A stretch of DNA of 30,331 nucleotides from an uncultured Pseudomonas sp. (GTDB taxonomy: Bacteria > Pseudomonadota > Gammaproteobacteria > Pseudomonadales > Pseudomonadaceae), in NCBI RefSeq assembly GCF_946885885.1, contig NZ_CAMPHN010000040.1, positions 1 to 30,331 on the forward strand, given 5' to 3'. The position numbers were made by a program, and so were the translations under genes. The notes below the pieces were generated by a model that saw only the letters and a program-made list of their open reading frames with translations, was not told where the DNA came from and did not search any database. Positions 6,359-15,247 of the stretch are shown piece after piece (position 1 is the stretch's first letter; the number at the start of each line of letters is the position of its first letter).

Positions 6359-8434
6359 ATGAATATAGCGACTTTGCTGCCACTCCTGATGGGGGCTGGC
6401 CTGGTCATTCTACTGATCGTGGCTCTGCTGGCGCTGTTCAAAGCTTTCTATATCAAGGTCCCGCAGGGCACCGCGCTGATCGTCAACGACATGTCGTCGA
6501 CGCCCAAAGTGCATTTCACCGGCGCCCTGGTCTACCCGGTGATCCACCTCAAGGAGTTCATGAAGATCTCCCTGATCACCCTGGAAGTCGACCGTCGCGC
6601 CAAGGACGGGCTGATCTGCCGCGACAATATGCGCGCCGACATCACCGTGGCCTTCTACCTGCGCGTCAACGAAACCCAGGAAGACGTGCTCAAGGTGGCC
6701 AAGGCCATCGGTGTGGACCGCGCCTCCGACCGCTCCGCGGTCAACGAGCTGTTCAACGCCAAGTTCTCCGAGGCGCTGAAGACCGTCGGCAAGCAGTTCG
6801 ATTTCGTCCAGCTGTTCGAGAATCGCCAGGATTTCCGCGACCGCATCGTCGAGGTGATCGGCAACGACCTCAACGGTTATGTGCTGGAAGACGTGGCCAT
6901 CGATTACCTGGAGCAGACCTCCAAGGCGTCCCTGGACCCGAGCAACATTCTCGATGCCGAGGGTATCCGCAAGATCACCCAACTGACCGCCGCGCAGAAC
7001 GTCATCACCAACGAGCTGGAGCGCAACGAAGAGCTGGCGATCAAGAAGAAGAACGTCGAAACCCGCGAGGCCACGCTATCCCTGGAGCGCCAGCAGGCCG
7101 ATGCCGAAGCGCGGCAGAAACGCGAGATCGAAACCATCCGCGCCCGTGAGGAAGCCGAGACCCTCAAGGTCAAGGAAGAGGAACGTCTGAAGGCCGAACA
7201 GGCGCGTATCCAGACCCAGCAGGAATTGGACATCCGCGCCGAGAACCACCAGCGCGAAGTCGAAGTGGCGCAGCAGAACCGCCAGCGAGCAGTGGTCATC
7301 GAGGTGGAAAAAGTCACCCGTGCCAAGGATCTGGAAATCGTCTCGCGCGAGCGTGAGGTCGAATTGCAGCGCATCGAGAAGGAAAAGGCCCTGGAAGAGG
7401 AGCGCAAGAACATCGCCGGGGTGATCCGCGAGCGCGTGGCGGTGGAGAAAACCGTGGCCCAGGAAGAGGAGCGGATCAAGGAAGTGCGCGAGGTGTCCGA
7501 GGCCGAGCGGGCCAAGCAGGTCATCGTGTTGCAAGCGCAAGCCGAGGCCGAGCAGGAGCTGGTGCGCCAGGTCAAGCAGGCCGAAGCCGACGAAACCCGT
7601 TCCAAGCACAAGGCCGTGGAAATCAACAACCTGGCCCAGGCCGAGTTGGAAGCCGCGGCCAAGCAAAGCGAAGCCAAGAAGAAAATGGCCGAAGGCATCG
7701 AGGCCGAGCGCGCCGCGCCTGGTCTGGCCGATGCCCGTGTGCGTGAAGTCACCGCCGCGGCCAAGGAGAAGGAAGGCCTGGCCGAGGCTCGCGTCGAGGC
7801 CGAGCGCCTGATCGCCGAAGCCAAGGGCGAGCAGGAAAAAGGTCTGGCCGAGGCGCGGGTCACCGAAGCCAAAGCGACCGCCAAGGAAAAAGACGGCCTG
7901 GCCGATGCCAAGGTGCTCGAAGAGAAGCTCACCGCCCAGGCGCGTGGCGAGGAGCAGTTGGGCGTGGCCAAGGCGAAGGCGACCAAGGACCTGGGTTCGG
8001 CCGAAGCCGAAGTGCTGCTCGAACGCCTGAACGCCGAGGCCGAAGGTCTGGGCAAGAAGTTCGGCGCCCTCGACGCGCTCAGCGACAGCGCACGCCAGCA
8101 CGAAGAGTTCCGCATGCAGCTGGAGAAGAACTTCGACGAGGCCATGGCCGCGATCGCCGCCAACAAGGAAATCGCCAAGGATCAGGCCGAAGTGCTCTCG
8201 GCCGCGCTATCCAAGGCGAAGATCGAAATCGTCGGCGGCGAAGGCGACTTCTTCAACTCCTTCGCCAAATCGCTGTCGGTGGGCAAGGCCATCGAAGGCG
8301 TGGTCGGCAAGAGCCCGGTGGTGCAGGACGTGCTGGCCCGCATGCTGGCCGGCAAACCGGCGGTGCCCAGCGTTACCCCGGTGCCGGTGGCCGCGGCGCA
8401 AGCGCCAGTCGGCAATGGTGCCAGCGAGGTATAA
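6359..8434 (+). CDS. yqiK: Flotillin / SPFH-domain protein (YqiK-like)
   Basis: This 691-residue inner-membrane protein begins with a hydrophobic segment (about residues 4-32) and an SPFH/Band 7 domain (about 35-210; FKAFYIKVPQGTALIVNDMS, the DLNGYVLEDVAIDYLEQTS region). A very long Glu/Ala/Lys coiled coil follows to about residue 600, then a C-terminal region near FFNSFAKSLSVGKAIEGVVG. Flotillins oligomerise and organise membrane microdomains. It is longer than E. coli YqiK (about 550 residues). Part of the excess is a 40-residue internal repeat in the coiled coil at residues 455-534, listed separately. The ATG at 6359 has AAAGGAGA nine bases upstream; the in-frame TTG at 6350 is too close to that site. 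Confidence 0.94.
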   Translation: MNIATLLPLLMGAGLVILLIVALLALFKAFYIKVPQGTALIVNDMSSTPKVHFTGALVYPVIHLKEFMKISLITLEVDRRAKDGLICRDNMRADITVAFYLRVNETQEDVLKVAKAIGVDRASDRSAVNELFNAKFSEALKTVGKQFDFVQLFENRQDFRDRIVEVIGNDLNGYVLEDVAIDYLEQTSKASLDPSNILDAEGIRKITQLTAAQNVITNELERNEELAIKKKNVETREATLSLERQQADAEARQKREIETIRAREEAETLKVKEEERLKAEQARIQTQQELDIRAENHQREVEVAQQNRQRAVVIEVEKVTRAKDLEIVSREREVELQRIEKEKALEEERKNIAGVIRERVAVEKTVAQEEERIKEVREVSEAERAKQVIVLQAQAEAEQELVRQVKQAEADETRSKHKAVEINNLAQAELEAAAKQSEAKKKMAEGIEAERAAPGLADARVREVTAAAKEKEGLAEARVEAERLIAEAKGEQEKGLAEARVTEAKATAKEKDGLADAKVLEEKLTAQARGEEQLGVAKAKATKDLGSAEAEVLLERLNAEAEGLGKKFGALDALSDSARQHEEFRMQLEKNFDEAMAAIAANKEIAKDQAEVLSAALSKAKIEIVGGEGDFFNSFAKSLSVGKAIEGVVGKSPVVQDVLARMLAGKPAVPSVTPVPVAAAQAPVGNGASEV
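7721..7960 (+). repeat. Two tandem 120-base (40-residue) repeats within the flotillin gene
   Basis: GLA[DE]ARV-type units begin at 7721, 7775, 7841 and 7895, and a diverged GVAKAKA unit begins at 7961. The 18- plus 22-residue spacing makes two full 40-residue repeats, starting exactly 120 bases apart (7721 and 7841). They encode alternating GLAEARV and KEKE/KGEQEK blocks, extending the coiled coil without breaking frame. The copies have diverged, so the expansion is not recent. Confidence 0.75.
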
Positions 8435-8641
8435 GCCGCTGCCTCGGTGCCCGCCTCCAGGGCACCGAGCTATTCGAATAAAGTCACTGTGCTCCTTGTA
8501 GGAGCCGCTTGCTGCGGTCCGGCGTCCCGGCGATCTCGTCTGAGTCCGGGTTACCGGGCCGCCGGATCGCCGAACCGCAGCAAGCCGGTTCCCACAGGAC
8601 CGACATGACCGCCAAGACGCCGCAGATTCAGGAAGACCACG
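8435..8641. repeat. REP/BIME-type palindromic pair between flotillin and ATPase genes
   Basis: The 207-base gap holds a Pseudomonas-type REP unit (TGTAGGAGCCGCTTGCTGCG, from about 8497) and its inverted partner (CGAACCGCAGCAAGCCGGTT, to about 8602), separated by about 55 bases. Together they could form a large cruciform or an RNA hairpin of the kind known to stabilise or attenuate transcripts. A 19-codon frame at 8605-8664 overlaps the next gene's start and is discussed as a finding only. Confidence 0.75.
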
Positions 8642-11600
8642 ATGTCGCAGCCGCAAACCGCTAACCAGGCACAGGACGTATTGGACAAGGCCGTCGCCGA
8701 AGGCGGCGCCTACGAGGTGCTGCACAAGCGCCTGCTGGAGCAGGGCCTACGCCTGCGCCAGACCACCGAGGCGCTGAACGCTCAGCGTTTGCAGGAGTTT
8801 GGCAGCAGCCAGATGGAAGTGGTCGGGCGGGTACGTATCCGCACCGAAAACAACTGCACGGCTCGCGATATCGTCCAGGTCGGCGACAATCTGCTGTTCG
8901 GCTACAACGTGTTCCTCGGCCTGAAAAAGGAAACCCGGGTCGAGGACGTATTCTCCCTGTATCGCCTGAGCGAGCAGGACGAAGGCTATGAAGCCGAGAG
9001 CCTGGCGCTGGCCGACAGCTTTCTTGGCCAGAGCAGCTTCGTCAACGACTTCAACGAGCTCTACACCTACTACAAGAACACCCGCCTGCTGCAACTGCTG
9101 GTGCGCGACGGCAAGCTGCTGGCCAGTTTCCAGATCGGCGAGCGGGTCAGCGATATCCGCGTGTTCCGCTGGTCGATCGCCGAAGGCGGCAAAGAAGTTC
9201 GTTATATCGATAACCGCGGCGAGCGCGACATCGCGCTGCCGGCGCCGTTCGATTTCGAATGGCAAAAGACTTCCCGCGAGATGGTGGTCAATGGCCGCCA
9301 TCCGCATATGAATATCCTCGATACGATCTTCGTCGAGACCATCGGCGGCGACCTCACGGTCAAGGTCGAGAACAATACCGAGGACGGCCAGGGCATCTAC
9401 CGCGAAGCGGTGCTGGACAAGACCCAGTCGCTGGACGACGCGCAGATCGAGTACGCCAAGCTCGGCAGCCTGATCCTGCTCAAGGTATTGCCGTACCGCG
9501 AAGAGCAGTGGCGTTACCTGGTGTTCAATAGCCTGACCCGCAAGGTCGAGCGCATCGACGCCATCGGCCTGGCCTGCGTGCAGCTACCGGAAGACCACGG
9601 CATCATCTTCCCCGGCGGCTATTACCTGCAGAACGGCGAGTCCAAGGCCTTCGAACAGTCTATGGCGGGCATGCGCTTCAAACGCGCGGTGCGTTCGCCC
9701 AACGGCGAGGACGTGCAATACATCTTCTACCACCCGGAAGAAGGCCGCTCGGCGCTGTTCACCTACAACATGATCAATCGCCAGTTGCATAACCCGATCT
9801 TCGGTCACGGTTATGCGCGCCTGGAAGACGGGCGCATGGTGATCTTCGCAGCCGAAGGCACAGAGCCGACCCGTATCCACCCGATGCAGATCTGGCAAAC
9901 GCCGTTCGAGAGCGACGAGTTCGCCGCCCGCCAGCCGGCGCGCAGCGGCTTCTTCGGGCGTATCGGCAATGCCGAACTGGTGCGTGGTGTCTCCGATCTG
10001 CTCAATCTGAGTCGCGAAATCGAGAGTCCTGAAGTCTCGGTGCCGCGCTACACCCAGTTGTGCCAAAACACCCGCCGCTTGTTCGACGTCTACCACTGGC
10101 TGGGCGATGCCCATTGCCAGGGCATGGCGCCGCTGCTGCGCGAGATCGCCGCCACCGGCGAGCTGGTGCTCGACGAGTTCGAGAAGGTCGAAAGCATCCG
10201 TCAGCAATCGGCCCGCGCCATGGCCGAAGCCGAAACCCGGCAGAAGGCGTTGTTCTCCGGTCTGCTGCTCGACAGCTGGGACCAGGTGCAGCAGTTCGTC
10301 GACGCGCTCAACGGCATCAATGCCTTGCGCGGCCAACTGCTGACCATCCGCGATTACCGCTATATCGACGTGGCGCGTATCGACGCCATGGAAGTCGAGT
10401 TGCTCGCCGCCCAGGATCAGGTCGCGACTGCGACCTCGGCGTTTCTTGCCAGCAAGGCGGCGCTGCAACCTTATGTGCAGCAGCTGGCCCAGCTCGACGC
10501 ACAGGCGCAGAAGGCCGAGAGCGTCAGTCAGCTCAATGAGCCGCTGGTGGCGTTGCAGGCGATGGCCGGCAACCTGGACATGCTCTCTGGCCTGATGGCC
10601 TCCCTGCCGATCGACGACGCTACCCAGCGCACCGCGATCGTCGAGTCGATTTCCGAAGTATATGCCCGCCTCAACCAGGCCAAGGCCCGTGCCGAGCAAA
10701 GGCGCAAGGGCTTGGGTTCGGCGGAGACGGTGGCGCAGTTCGGCGCCCAGTTCAAACTGTTCAGCCAGGGCATCACCAACGCCCTGGCAATGGCCCAGGA
10801 CCCGGAACGCTGCGACGAACAGCTGTCGCGCCTGCTGGTGCAGCTCGAAGAGCTGGAGAGCCAGTTCGGCGATCAGGAACAGTTCCTCGGCGATATCCTG
10901 AGCAAGCGCGAAGAGCTGCTGGAAACCTTCGAAGCGCACAAACAGGCGCTGCTCGACGAGCGTCAACGCAAGGCCCAGGGTCTGCTCGATGCCGCGCGGC
11001 GCATCCTGGAAAGTCTCGGTCGGCGCACCGCGCGTCTGACCCAGGCCGAGGAACTGAACGCCTTTTTCGCCGCCGACCCGCTGATCCTCAAACTGCGCGA
11101 ACTGGCCGAGCGCCTGCGCGAGCTGAAGGACAGCGTCAAGGCCGAGGATGTCGAGGCGCGTCTCAAGGCCGCCCGCGACCAGGCGGTGCGCAGCCTGCGT
11201 GATAAGAGCGAGCTGTTCGAGGAGGGCGGCAACGTCATCAAGCTCGGCCCGCGCCACCGCTTCAGCGTCAACACCCAGGAGTTGGACCTGACCCTGATGC
11301 CGCGCGGCGATCAGCTCTATCTGCACCTGACCGGCACCGAATTCCTCGAACCGCTACAGAATGCCGAGTTGGAAGCGCTGCGCGATTATTGGCAGGTGTC
11401 CCTGGAGTCCGAATCCGCCACGCTCTACCGCGCCGAATACCTCGCCGGCGAAGTGCTGGTGGCGGCCGATGGCGGACGCGACGGTCTCAGCCTTGATCTG
11501 CTCAAGCAGCAATTGACCCAGCCGGAGGCGCTGATCAAAAGCATTCGCGACTTCGCCGCGCCGCGTTACAAGGAAGGCTACGAGAAGGGCATCCACGACC

Positions 11601-13894
11601 ACGATGCGGCGCTGATCCTCGCCCAGCTGCTGCCGCTGCGTGACAGCGCCGGGCTGCTCAGCTACGGCGCCTTGCCCCGGGGTTTCGCCAGCTTTTTCTG
11701 GGGCCAGACGCAGCGCCGCGACGAGGCCAAACAATGGCCGCAGCGCGCGCGTAGCGCCCGGTATATCCAACAGTTGTTCGGCCAGCGCGACAGCCTGTTG
11801 CAGTTGCAGGCGGAAATTGCCGAGGCCATGGCCGGCTATAGCGCCGAGCAGGAGATGACCCTGGCCCAGGCGACACTGGCTGAAGCCGCGGAATATCTGG
11901 TGCAGGAACTGGCCGCCGAACGTGTCGAGTTCGTCTTCAGCAAATACGCCCGCGAGTTGCTGGCCGGGTTGCAGGCGCGCTTGCAGACCGCGCATGCTTG
12001 GGATCTCTACCAGCAAACCCTGCAGAGCCTGCAAAAGCGCCCGGCGGCGCAGTGGGCACTGGTGGAAAACTGGTTACGCGGCCTCTGCGCAGCGGACGAA
12101 TTCGCCGCGCTCAGTGCCTATGTGCCCGAGGCCGTTGCCTTGAGCCTGCTCGCCGAGGAGTTGCCGAAGCGCATCACCGAGGTGGATCTGCGTTTCACCG
12201 TCAAGGAGTTGATGGGCGAGCACCCACGCATCGGCGAACGGCAACTGGTGCTGGCGGTGGACGATTTCTTCGCCCGCCTGCGCGTGCATCGCGAGCAGTT
12301 CCTGCCCGGTTTGCAGCGCTACCAGGCGCTGCGCCAGGCGGTGGTGGCGAGCGAACGCGAGGCGCTGCGCCTCGATGAATTCAAGCCCAAGCCGCTCAGC
12401 TCCTTCGTCCGTAACAAACTGATCAACGACGTTTATCTCGGGGTGATCGGCGACAACCTGGCCAAGCAGATGGGCACCGCGGGAGAGAACCGTCGCTCGG
12501 ACTTGTCCGGCCTGCTGATGCTGATTTCGCCGCCGGGTTACGGCAAGACCACGCTGATGGAGTACGTCGCCCACCGTCTCGGCTTGATCTTTATGAAGAT
12601 CAACGGCCCGGCCCTGGGTCACGAGGTGCGCTCCCTGGACCCGGCCCAGGCGCCAGACGCCACCTCGCGCCAGGAGCTGGAAAAGCTCAACCTGGCGCTG
12701 GAAATGGGCAACAACGTGATGCTCTATCTCGACGATATCCAGCACACCCATCCGGAGTTCCTGCAGAAGTTCATTTCGCTGTGCGACGGCACCCGGCGTA
12801 TCGAAGGTGTGTGGAAGGGCCGCACCCGCACCTACGACATGCGCGGGCGCAAGTTCTGCGTGATCATGTCGGGCAACCCCTATACCGAGTCCGGCGACGT
12901 GTTCAAGATTCCGGATATGCTGGCCAACCGCGCCGATATCTATAACCTCGGCGACACCCTGGGCGGCATGCAGGAAGCCTTCGCGCTGAGCTATATCGAG
13001 AACGGCCTGACCTCCAACCCGGTTCTGGCGCCGCTGGCCACCCGCGATATGGCCGATGTTTACCGCTTCGTCGCCAAGGCCGGGGGCAAGCCGTTCTCCA
13101 GCAACGAACTGAGCCACAGCTACAGCGGCGCCGAGGTCAACGAAATCGTCACCACCCTGCAACGCCTGATGCAGGTGCGCGACGTGGTCGGCCGGGTCAA
13201 TCAGCAGTACATCGCCAGCGCCGCTCAGGCCGATCAGTACCGCACCGAGCCGCCGTTCAAGTTGCAGGGCAGCTACCGCAACATGAACAAGATGGCGGAA
13301 AAGATTTCCGCGGTGATGAACGATGCCGAGGTGCTGCAACTGATCGCCGACCACTATCAGGGCGAATCCCAGTTGCTGACCACCGGCGCCGAGGAGAACC
13401 TGCTCAAGCTCGCCGAGCTGCGCGGCAATATGACCGCCGAACAGGCAGAGCGCTGGGTGCAGATCAAGCGCGACTTCATGCGCAACAAGGCCATGGGCGG
13501 CAGCGATACGGACGTGGGTGGGCGCGTGGTGGCGCAGCTCAACGACCTGGTCGAGGGCGTGCGCGGTCTCGCCAAGCTGGCGCCCGGCGAACAGCCCAGC
13601 GCGCCGACGATTCCCTGGGCCGAGCTGCTCGCCGGGTTGGATAATCTGGGCAAGCTGCGCCCGCAGGTCGAGGTGGTCGCCCCAGCTCAACCGGCGGTGC
13701 AGAAGCTCCTGGAAAGCCTGGCCGACAGCCTGCAGAACAGCTTCCTGCCGTTGATCAAGGCGATGGACAAGAAGATCGATATCGATCTGCGCACGCACAA
13801 CCGCATGCTGGAAATCTCCACCCAGCTGCGCGACCTCGGCAAGCAGCTCGGTCACGAGCAGCGTGTCGGCGACGTCGACGGCGAGCCGCTGTGA
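8642..13894 (+). CDS. Giant AAA+ ATPase (annotated elsewhere as DNA repair ATPase, DUF3686-like)
   Basis: This 1750-residue protein appears to have three regions. Residues about 55-430 are rich in beta strands with short repeated motifs (VEDVFSLYRLSEQDEGYEAE, LFTYNMINRQLHNPIFGHGY) and could be a propeller-like domain. Residues about 460-1230 are mostly helical with long coiled-coil stretches, interrupted by a beta segment near 871-910. Residues about 1250-1500 are the ATPase module: Walker A ISPPGYGKTT (K1302, T1303), Walker B VMLYLDD (D1364-D1365, with Asp where Glu is usual), and MSGNPYTESGDVFKIPDMLA with sensor Asn1412. This last motif resembles the NP...E..G...LP signature of MoxR-type ATPases. 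AGGAAG lies six bases before the ATG. The stop overlaps the next start (GTGA). The repair label is historical; context points to envelope work instead. Confidence 0.88.
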   Translation: MSQPQTANQAQDVLDKAVAEGGAYEVLHKRLLEQGLRLRQTTEALNAQRLQEFGSSQMEVVGRVRIRTENNCTARDIVQVGDNLLFGYNVFLGLKKETRVEDVFSLYRLSEQDEGYEAESLALADSFLGQSSFVNDFNELYTYYKNTRLLQLLVRDGKLLASFQIGERVSDIRVFRWSIAEGGKEVRYIDNRGERDIALPAPFDFEWQKTSREMVVNGRHPHMNILDTIFVETIGGDLTVKVENNTEDGQGIYREAVLDKTQSLDDAQIEYAKLGSLILLKVLPYREEQWRYLVFNSLTRKVERIDAIGLACVQLPEDHGIIFPGGYYLQNGESKAFEQSMAGMRFKRAVRSPNGEDVQYIFYHPEEGRSALFTYNMINRQLHNPIFGHGYARLEDGRMVIFAAEGTEPTRIHPMQIWQTPFESDEFAARQPARSGFFGRIGNAELVRGVSDLLNLSREIESPEVSVPRYTQLCQNTRRLFDVYHWLGDAHCQGMAPLLREIAATGELVLDEFEKVESIRQQSARAMAEAETRQKALFSGLLLDSWDQVQQFVDALNGINALRGQLLTIRDYRYIDVARIDAMEVELLAAQDQVATATSAFLASKAALQPYVQQLAQLDAQAQKAESVSQLNEPLVALQAMAGNLDMLSGLMASLPIDDATQRTAIVESISEVYARLNQAKARAEQRRKGLGSAETVAQFGAQFKLFSQGITNALAMAQDPERCDEQLSRLLVQLEELESQFGDQEQFLGDILSKREELLETFEAHKQALLDERQRKAQGLLDAARRILESLGRRTARLTQAEELNAFFAADPLILKLRELAERLRELKDSVKAEDVEARLKAARDQAVRSLRDKSELFEEGGNVIKLGPRHRFSVNTQELDLTLMPRGDQLYLHLTGTEFLEPLQNAELEALRDYWQVSLESESATLYRAEYLAGEVLVAADGGRDGLSLDLLKQQLTQPEALIKSIRDFAAPRYKEGYEKGIHDHDAALILAQLLPLRDSAGLLSYGALPRGFASFFWGQTQRRDEAKQWPQRARSARYIQQLFGQRDSLLQLQAEIAEAMAGYSAEQEMTLAQATLAEAAEYLVQELAAERVEFVFSKYARELLAGLQARLQTAHAWDLYQQTLQSLQKRPAAQWALVENWLRGLCAADEFAALSAYVPEAVALSLLAEELPKRITEVDLRFTVKELMGEHPRIGERQLVLAVDDFFARLRVHREQFLPGLQRYQALRQAVVASEREALRLDEFKPKPLSSFVRNKLINDVYLGVIGDNLAKQMGTAGENRRSDLSGLLMLISPPGYGKTTLMEYVAHRLGLIFMKINGPALGHEVRSLDPAQAPDATSRQELEKLNLALEMGNNVMLYLDDIQHTHPEFLQKFISLCDGTRRIEGVWKGRTRTYDMRGRKFCVIMSGNPYTESGDVFKIPDMLANRADIYNLGDTLGGMQEAFALSYIENGLTSNPVLAPLATRDMADVYRFVAKAGGKPFSSNELSHSYSGAEVNEIVTTLQRLMQVRDVVGRVNQQYIASAAQADQYRTEPPFKLQGSYRNMNKMAEKISAVMNDAEVLQLIADHYQGESQLLTTGAEENLLKLAELRGNMTAEQAERWVQIKRDFMRNKAMGGSDTDVGGRVVAQLNDLVEGVRGLAKLAPGEQPSAPTIPWAELLAGLDNLGKLRPQVEVVAPAQPAVQKLLESLADSLQNSFLPLIKAMDKKIDIDLRTHNRMLEISTQLRDLGKQLGHEQRVGDVDGEPL

Positions 13895-14457
13895 CGACCT
13901 GGCTGATCCCGCGGGTGCAATTGCTGTTCGGCATCGCCGCGCTGATGCTGGTGCTGCAATTGGTCAATAGCGTCAGCGGCTACAGCCTGAATGCTTGGGG
14001 CGTGATCCCGCGCCGGCCCGAGTCCTTGCCGGGCATTTTGTTCGCCCCCTGGTTGCATGGCGGTTGGCTGCATCTGTTGGGCAATCTCAGCGGGTTGCTG
14101 GTGCTCGGCGCCCTGACGTTGATCGAGTCGCGCCGCGACTTCGTCAAAGCCAGCGCGTTTATCGTCCTCGGCAGTGGCCTGCTGGTCTGGCTGTTCGCCC
14201 GCGAAGGCATCCATGTCGGCGCCAGCGGTTGGCTGTTCGGGCTCTGGTCGTTGCTGTTGGCACGAGCCTGGTTCCGCCGCAGCTGGCTGGATTTGCTGCT
14301 GGCGATCCTGGTGCTGTTTCTGCATGGCGGCTGGGTCTTCGGCCTGCTGCCGCAGCACGGCGTTTCCTTCGAATACCATCTGGCCGGTACGCTCTGTGGC
14401 GGCCTTTATGCGGCCTGGCGCTATTCGCCGCGCCAACGCCGCAAACAAGGAGGTTAA
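13891..14457 (+). CDS. Rhomboid-family intramembrane serine protease
   Basis: This 188-residue protein has about six hydrophobic segments and the rhomboid active-site set. The catalytic serine is S112 in GASGWLFGLW (GxSG motif), the catalytic histidine is H163 in EYHLAGTLCGG, and N65 in HGGWLHLLGN lies in the conserved HxxxN loop. All key residues are present, so an active protease that cleaves within membrane helices is predicted. The start is GTG at 13891, overlapping the stop of the giant ATPase by four bases (GTGA), and the stop abuts the next start. The three genes are therefore translationally coupled. Its substrate is unknown; membrane proteins of the same operon are candidates by inference only. 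Confidence 0.88.
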   Translation: MTTWLIPRVQLLFGIAALMLVLQLVNSVSGYSLNAWGVIPRRPESLPGILFAPWLHGGWLHLLGNLSGLLVLGALTLIESRRDFVKASAFIVLGSGLLVWLFAREGIHVGASGWLFGLWSLLLARAWFRRSWLDLLLAILVLFLHGGWVFGLLPQHGVSFEYHLAGTLCGGLYAAWRYSPRQRRKQGG

Positions 14458-15144
14458 GTGGATTTCAATCGTCTCGATCAGCAACTGCGCGACAGCCTGG
14501 CCGATCTGCGTCTGAGCAATGAGGAGCGCGACGAGCTGCGCCAGCTCGGCAGCGAGTTGAGCCCGGATCAGGTGCGCTATATGCGCAACCGCGCCTTCGC
14601 CCTGGTGCGCGAACTGATCCGCGAGCCGGCCAATGCAGAGCCGGCGCTGAAGTGGTTGGAGCAGGTGATCAAGACCCTCGACGCCCATGTCTTTCCGACG
14701 CGCAATCTCGCCAGCGCCCATTTCAGCCCGGGCGACGACTGCCGGCGGAAAATCCGCGAGCTGTGCCGGCAGGCGCGCAAGAGTTTGGATATTTGCGTCT
14801 ACACCATCTCCGACGACCCGCTCAGCGAGGAAATCCTCGCCTGCCATCAACGCGGTCTGGCCGTGCGGGTGATCAGCGACAACGACAAGCAGTTCGACGT
14901 CGGCAGCGACGTGCAATGGTTACGCGACAAAGGCGTGCCGCTGCGCATCGATTCCGGCCCCTACCACATGCACCACAAATTCGCCCTGTTCGACGGCCAG
15001 CTGCTGCTCAACGGCAGCTTCAACTGGACCCGTAGCGCCAGCACCAGCAATGAGGAGAACTTCGTGGTGGTCGACCATCCGCAGTTGCTGGCGGCCTTCA
15101 GTCGCGAGTTCGACAGCCTGTGGGCGCGTTACGCGGATAACTGA
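14458..15144 (+). CDS. Single-HKD phospholipase D-like protein
   Basis: This 228-residue protein has an N-terminal helical region (residues 1-80) of no clear family and a PLD-type catalytic domain (about 83-228). The motif MHHKFALFDG supplies H172, K174 and D179 (HxKxxxxD), followed by LLLNGSFNWTRSASTSNEEN, the usual arrangement in one-HKD enzymes such as Nuc-type nucleases and mitochondrial cardiolipin hydrolase. Such proteins work as dimers. Lipid or nucleic acid could be the substrate. No signal peptide is seen, so it should act in the cytoplasm or at the inner face of the membrane. The start is GTG at 14458, directly after the rhomboid stop, with AAGGAGG just upstream. It is the last gene of the operon. 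Confidence 0.9.
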   Translation: MDFNRLDQQLRDSLADLRLSNEERDELRQLGSELSPDQVRYMRNRAFALVRELIREPANAEPALKWLEQVIKTLDAHVFPTRNLASAHFSPGDDCRRKIRELCRQARKSLDICVYTISDDPLSEEILACHQRGLAVRVISDNDKQFDVGSDVQWLRDKGVPLRIDSGPYHMHHKFALFDGQLLLNGSFNWTRSASTSNEENFVVVDHPQLLAAFSREFDSLWARYADN

Positions 15145-15247
15145 TGGCAGCAGCGGCTTTGCCCGCGGCCATCCATCCCCGCTCAAGGCGCTCGGCTTGG
15201 ATTCAGGGTAGACTTGCCGCCTTTGCGAATAACCAAGAAGCCCGTCC

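Noticed and set aside
6904..8178. Serine/alanine-rich minus-strand frame opposite the flotillin
   Set aside because: It mirrors the Glu/Ala/Lys coiled-coil codons of the flotillin and has no start signal.
12074..13855. 593-codon minus-strand frame opposite the ATPase
   Set aside because: High GC keeps the antisense frame open; the sense frame holds the Walker motifs.
4278..15144. Phage-defence island interpretation of the ATPase/PLD block
   Set aside because: A large ATPase with a PLD enzyme can suggest defence, but PspA, YqiJ, flotillin and rhomboid partners and normal GC favour an envelope role; it remains untested rather than excluded.
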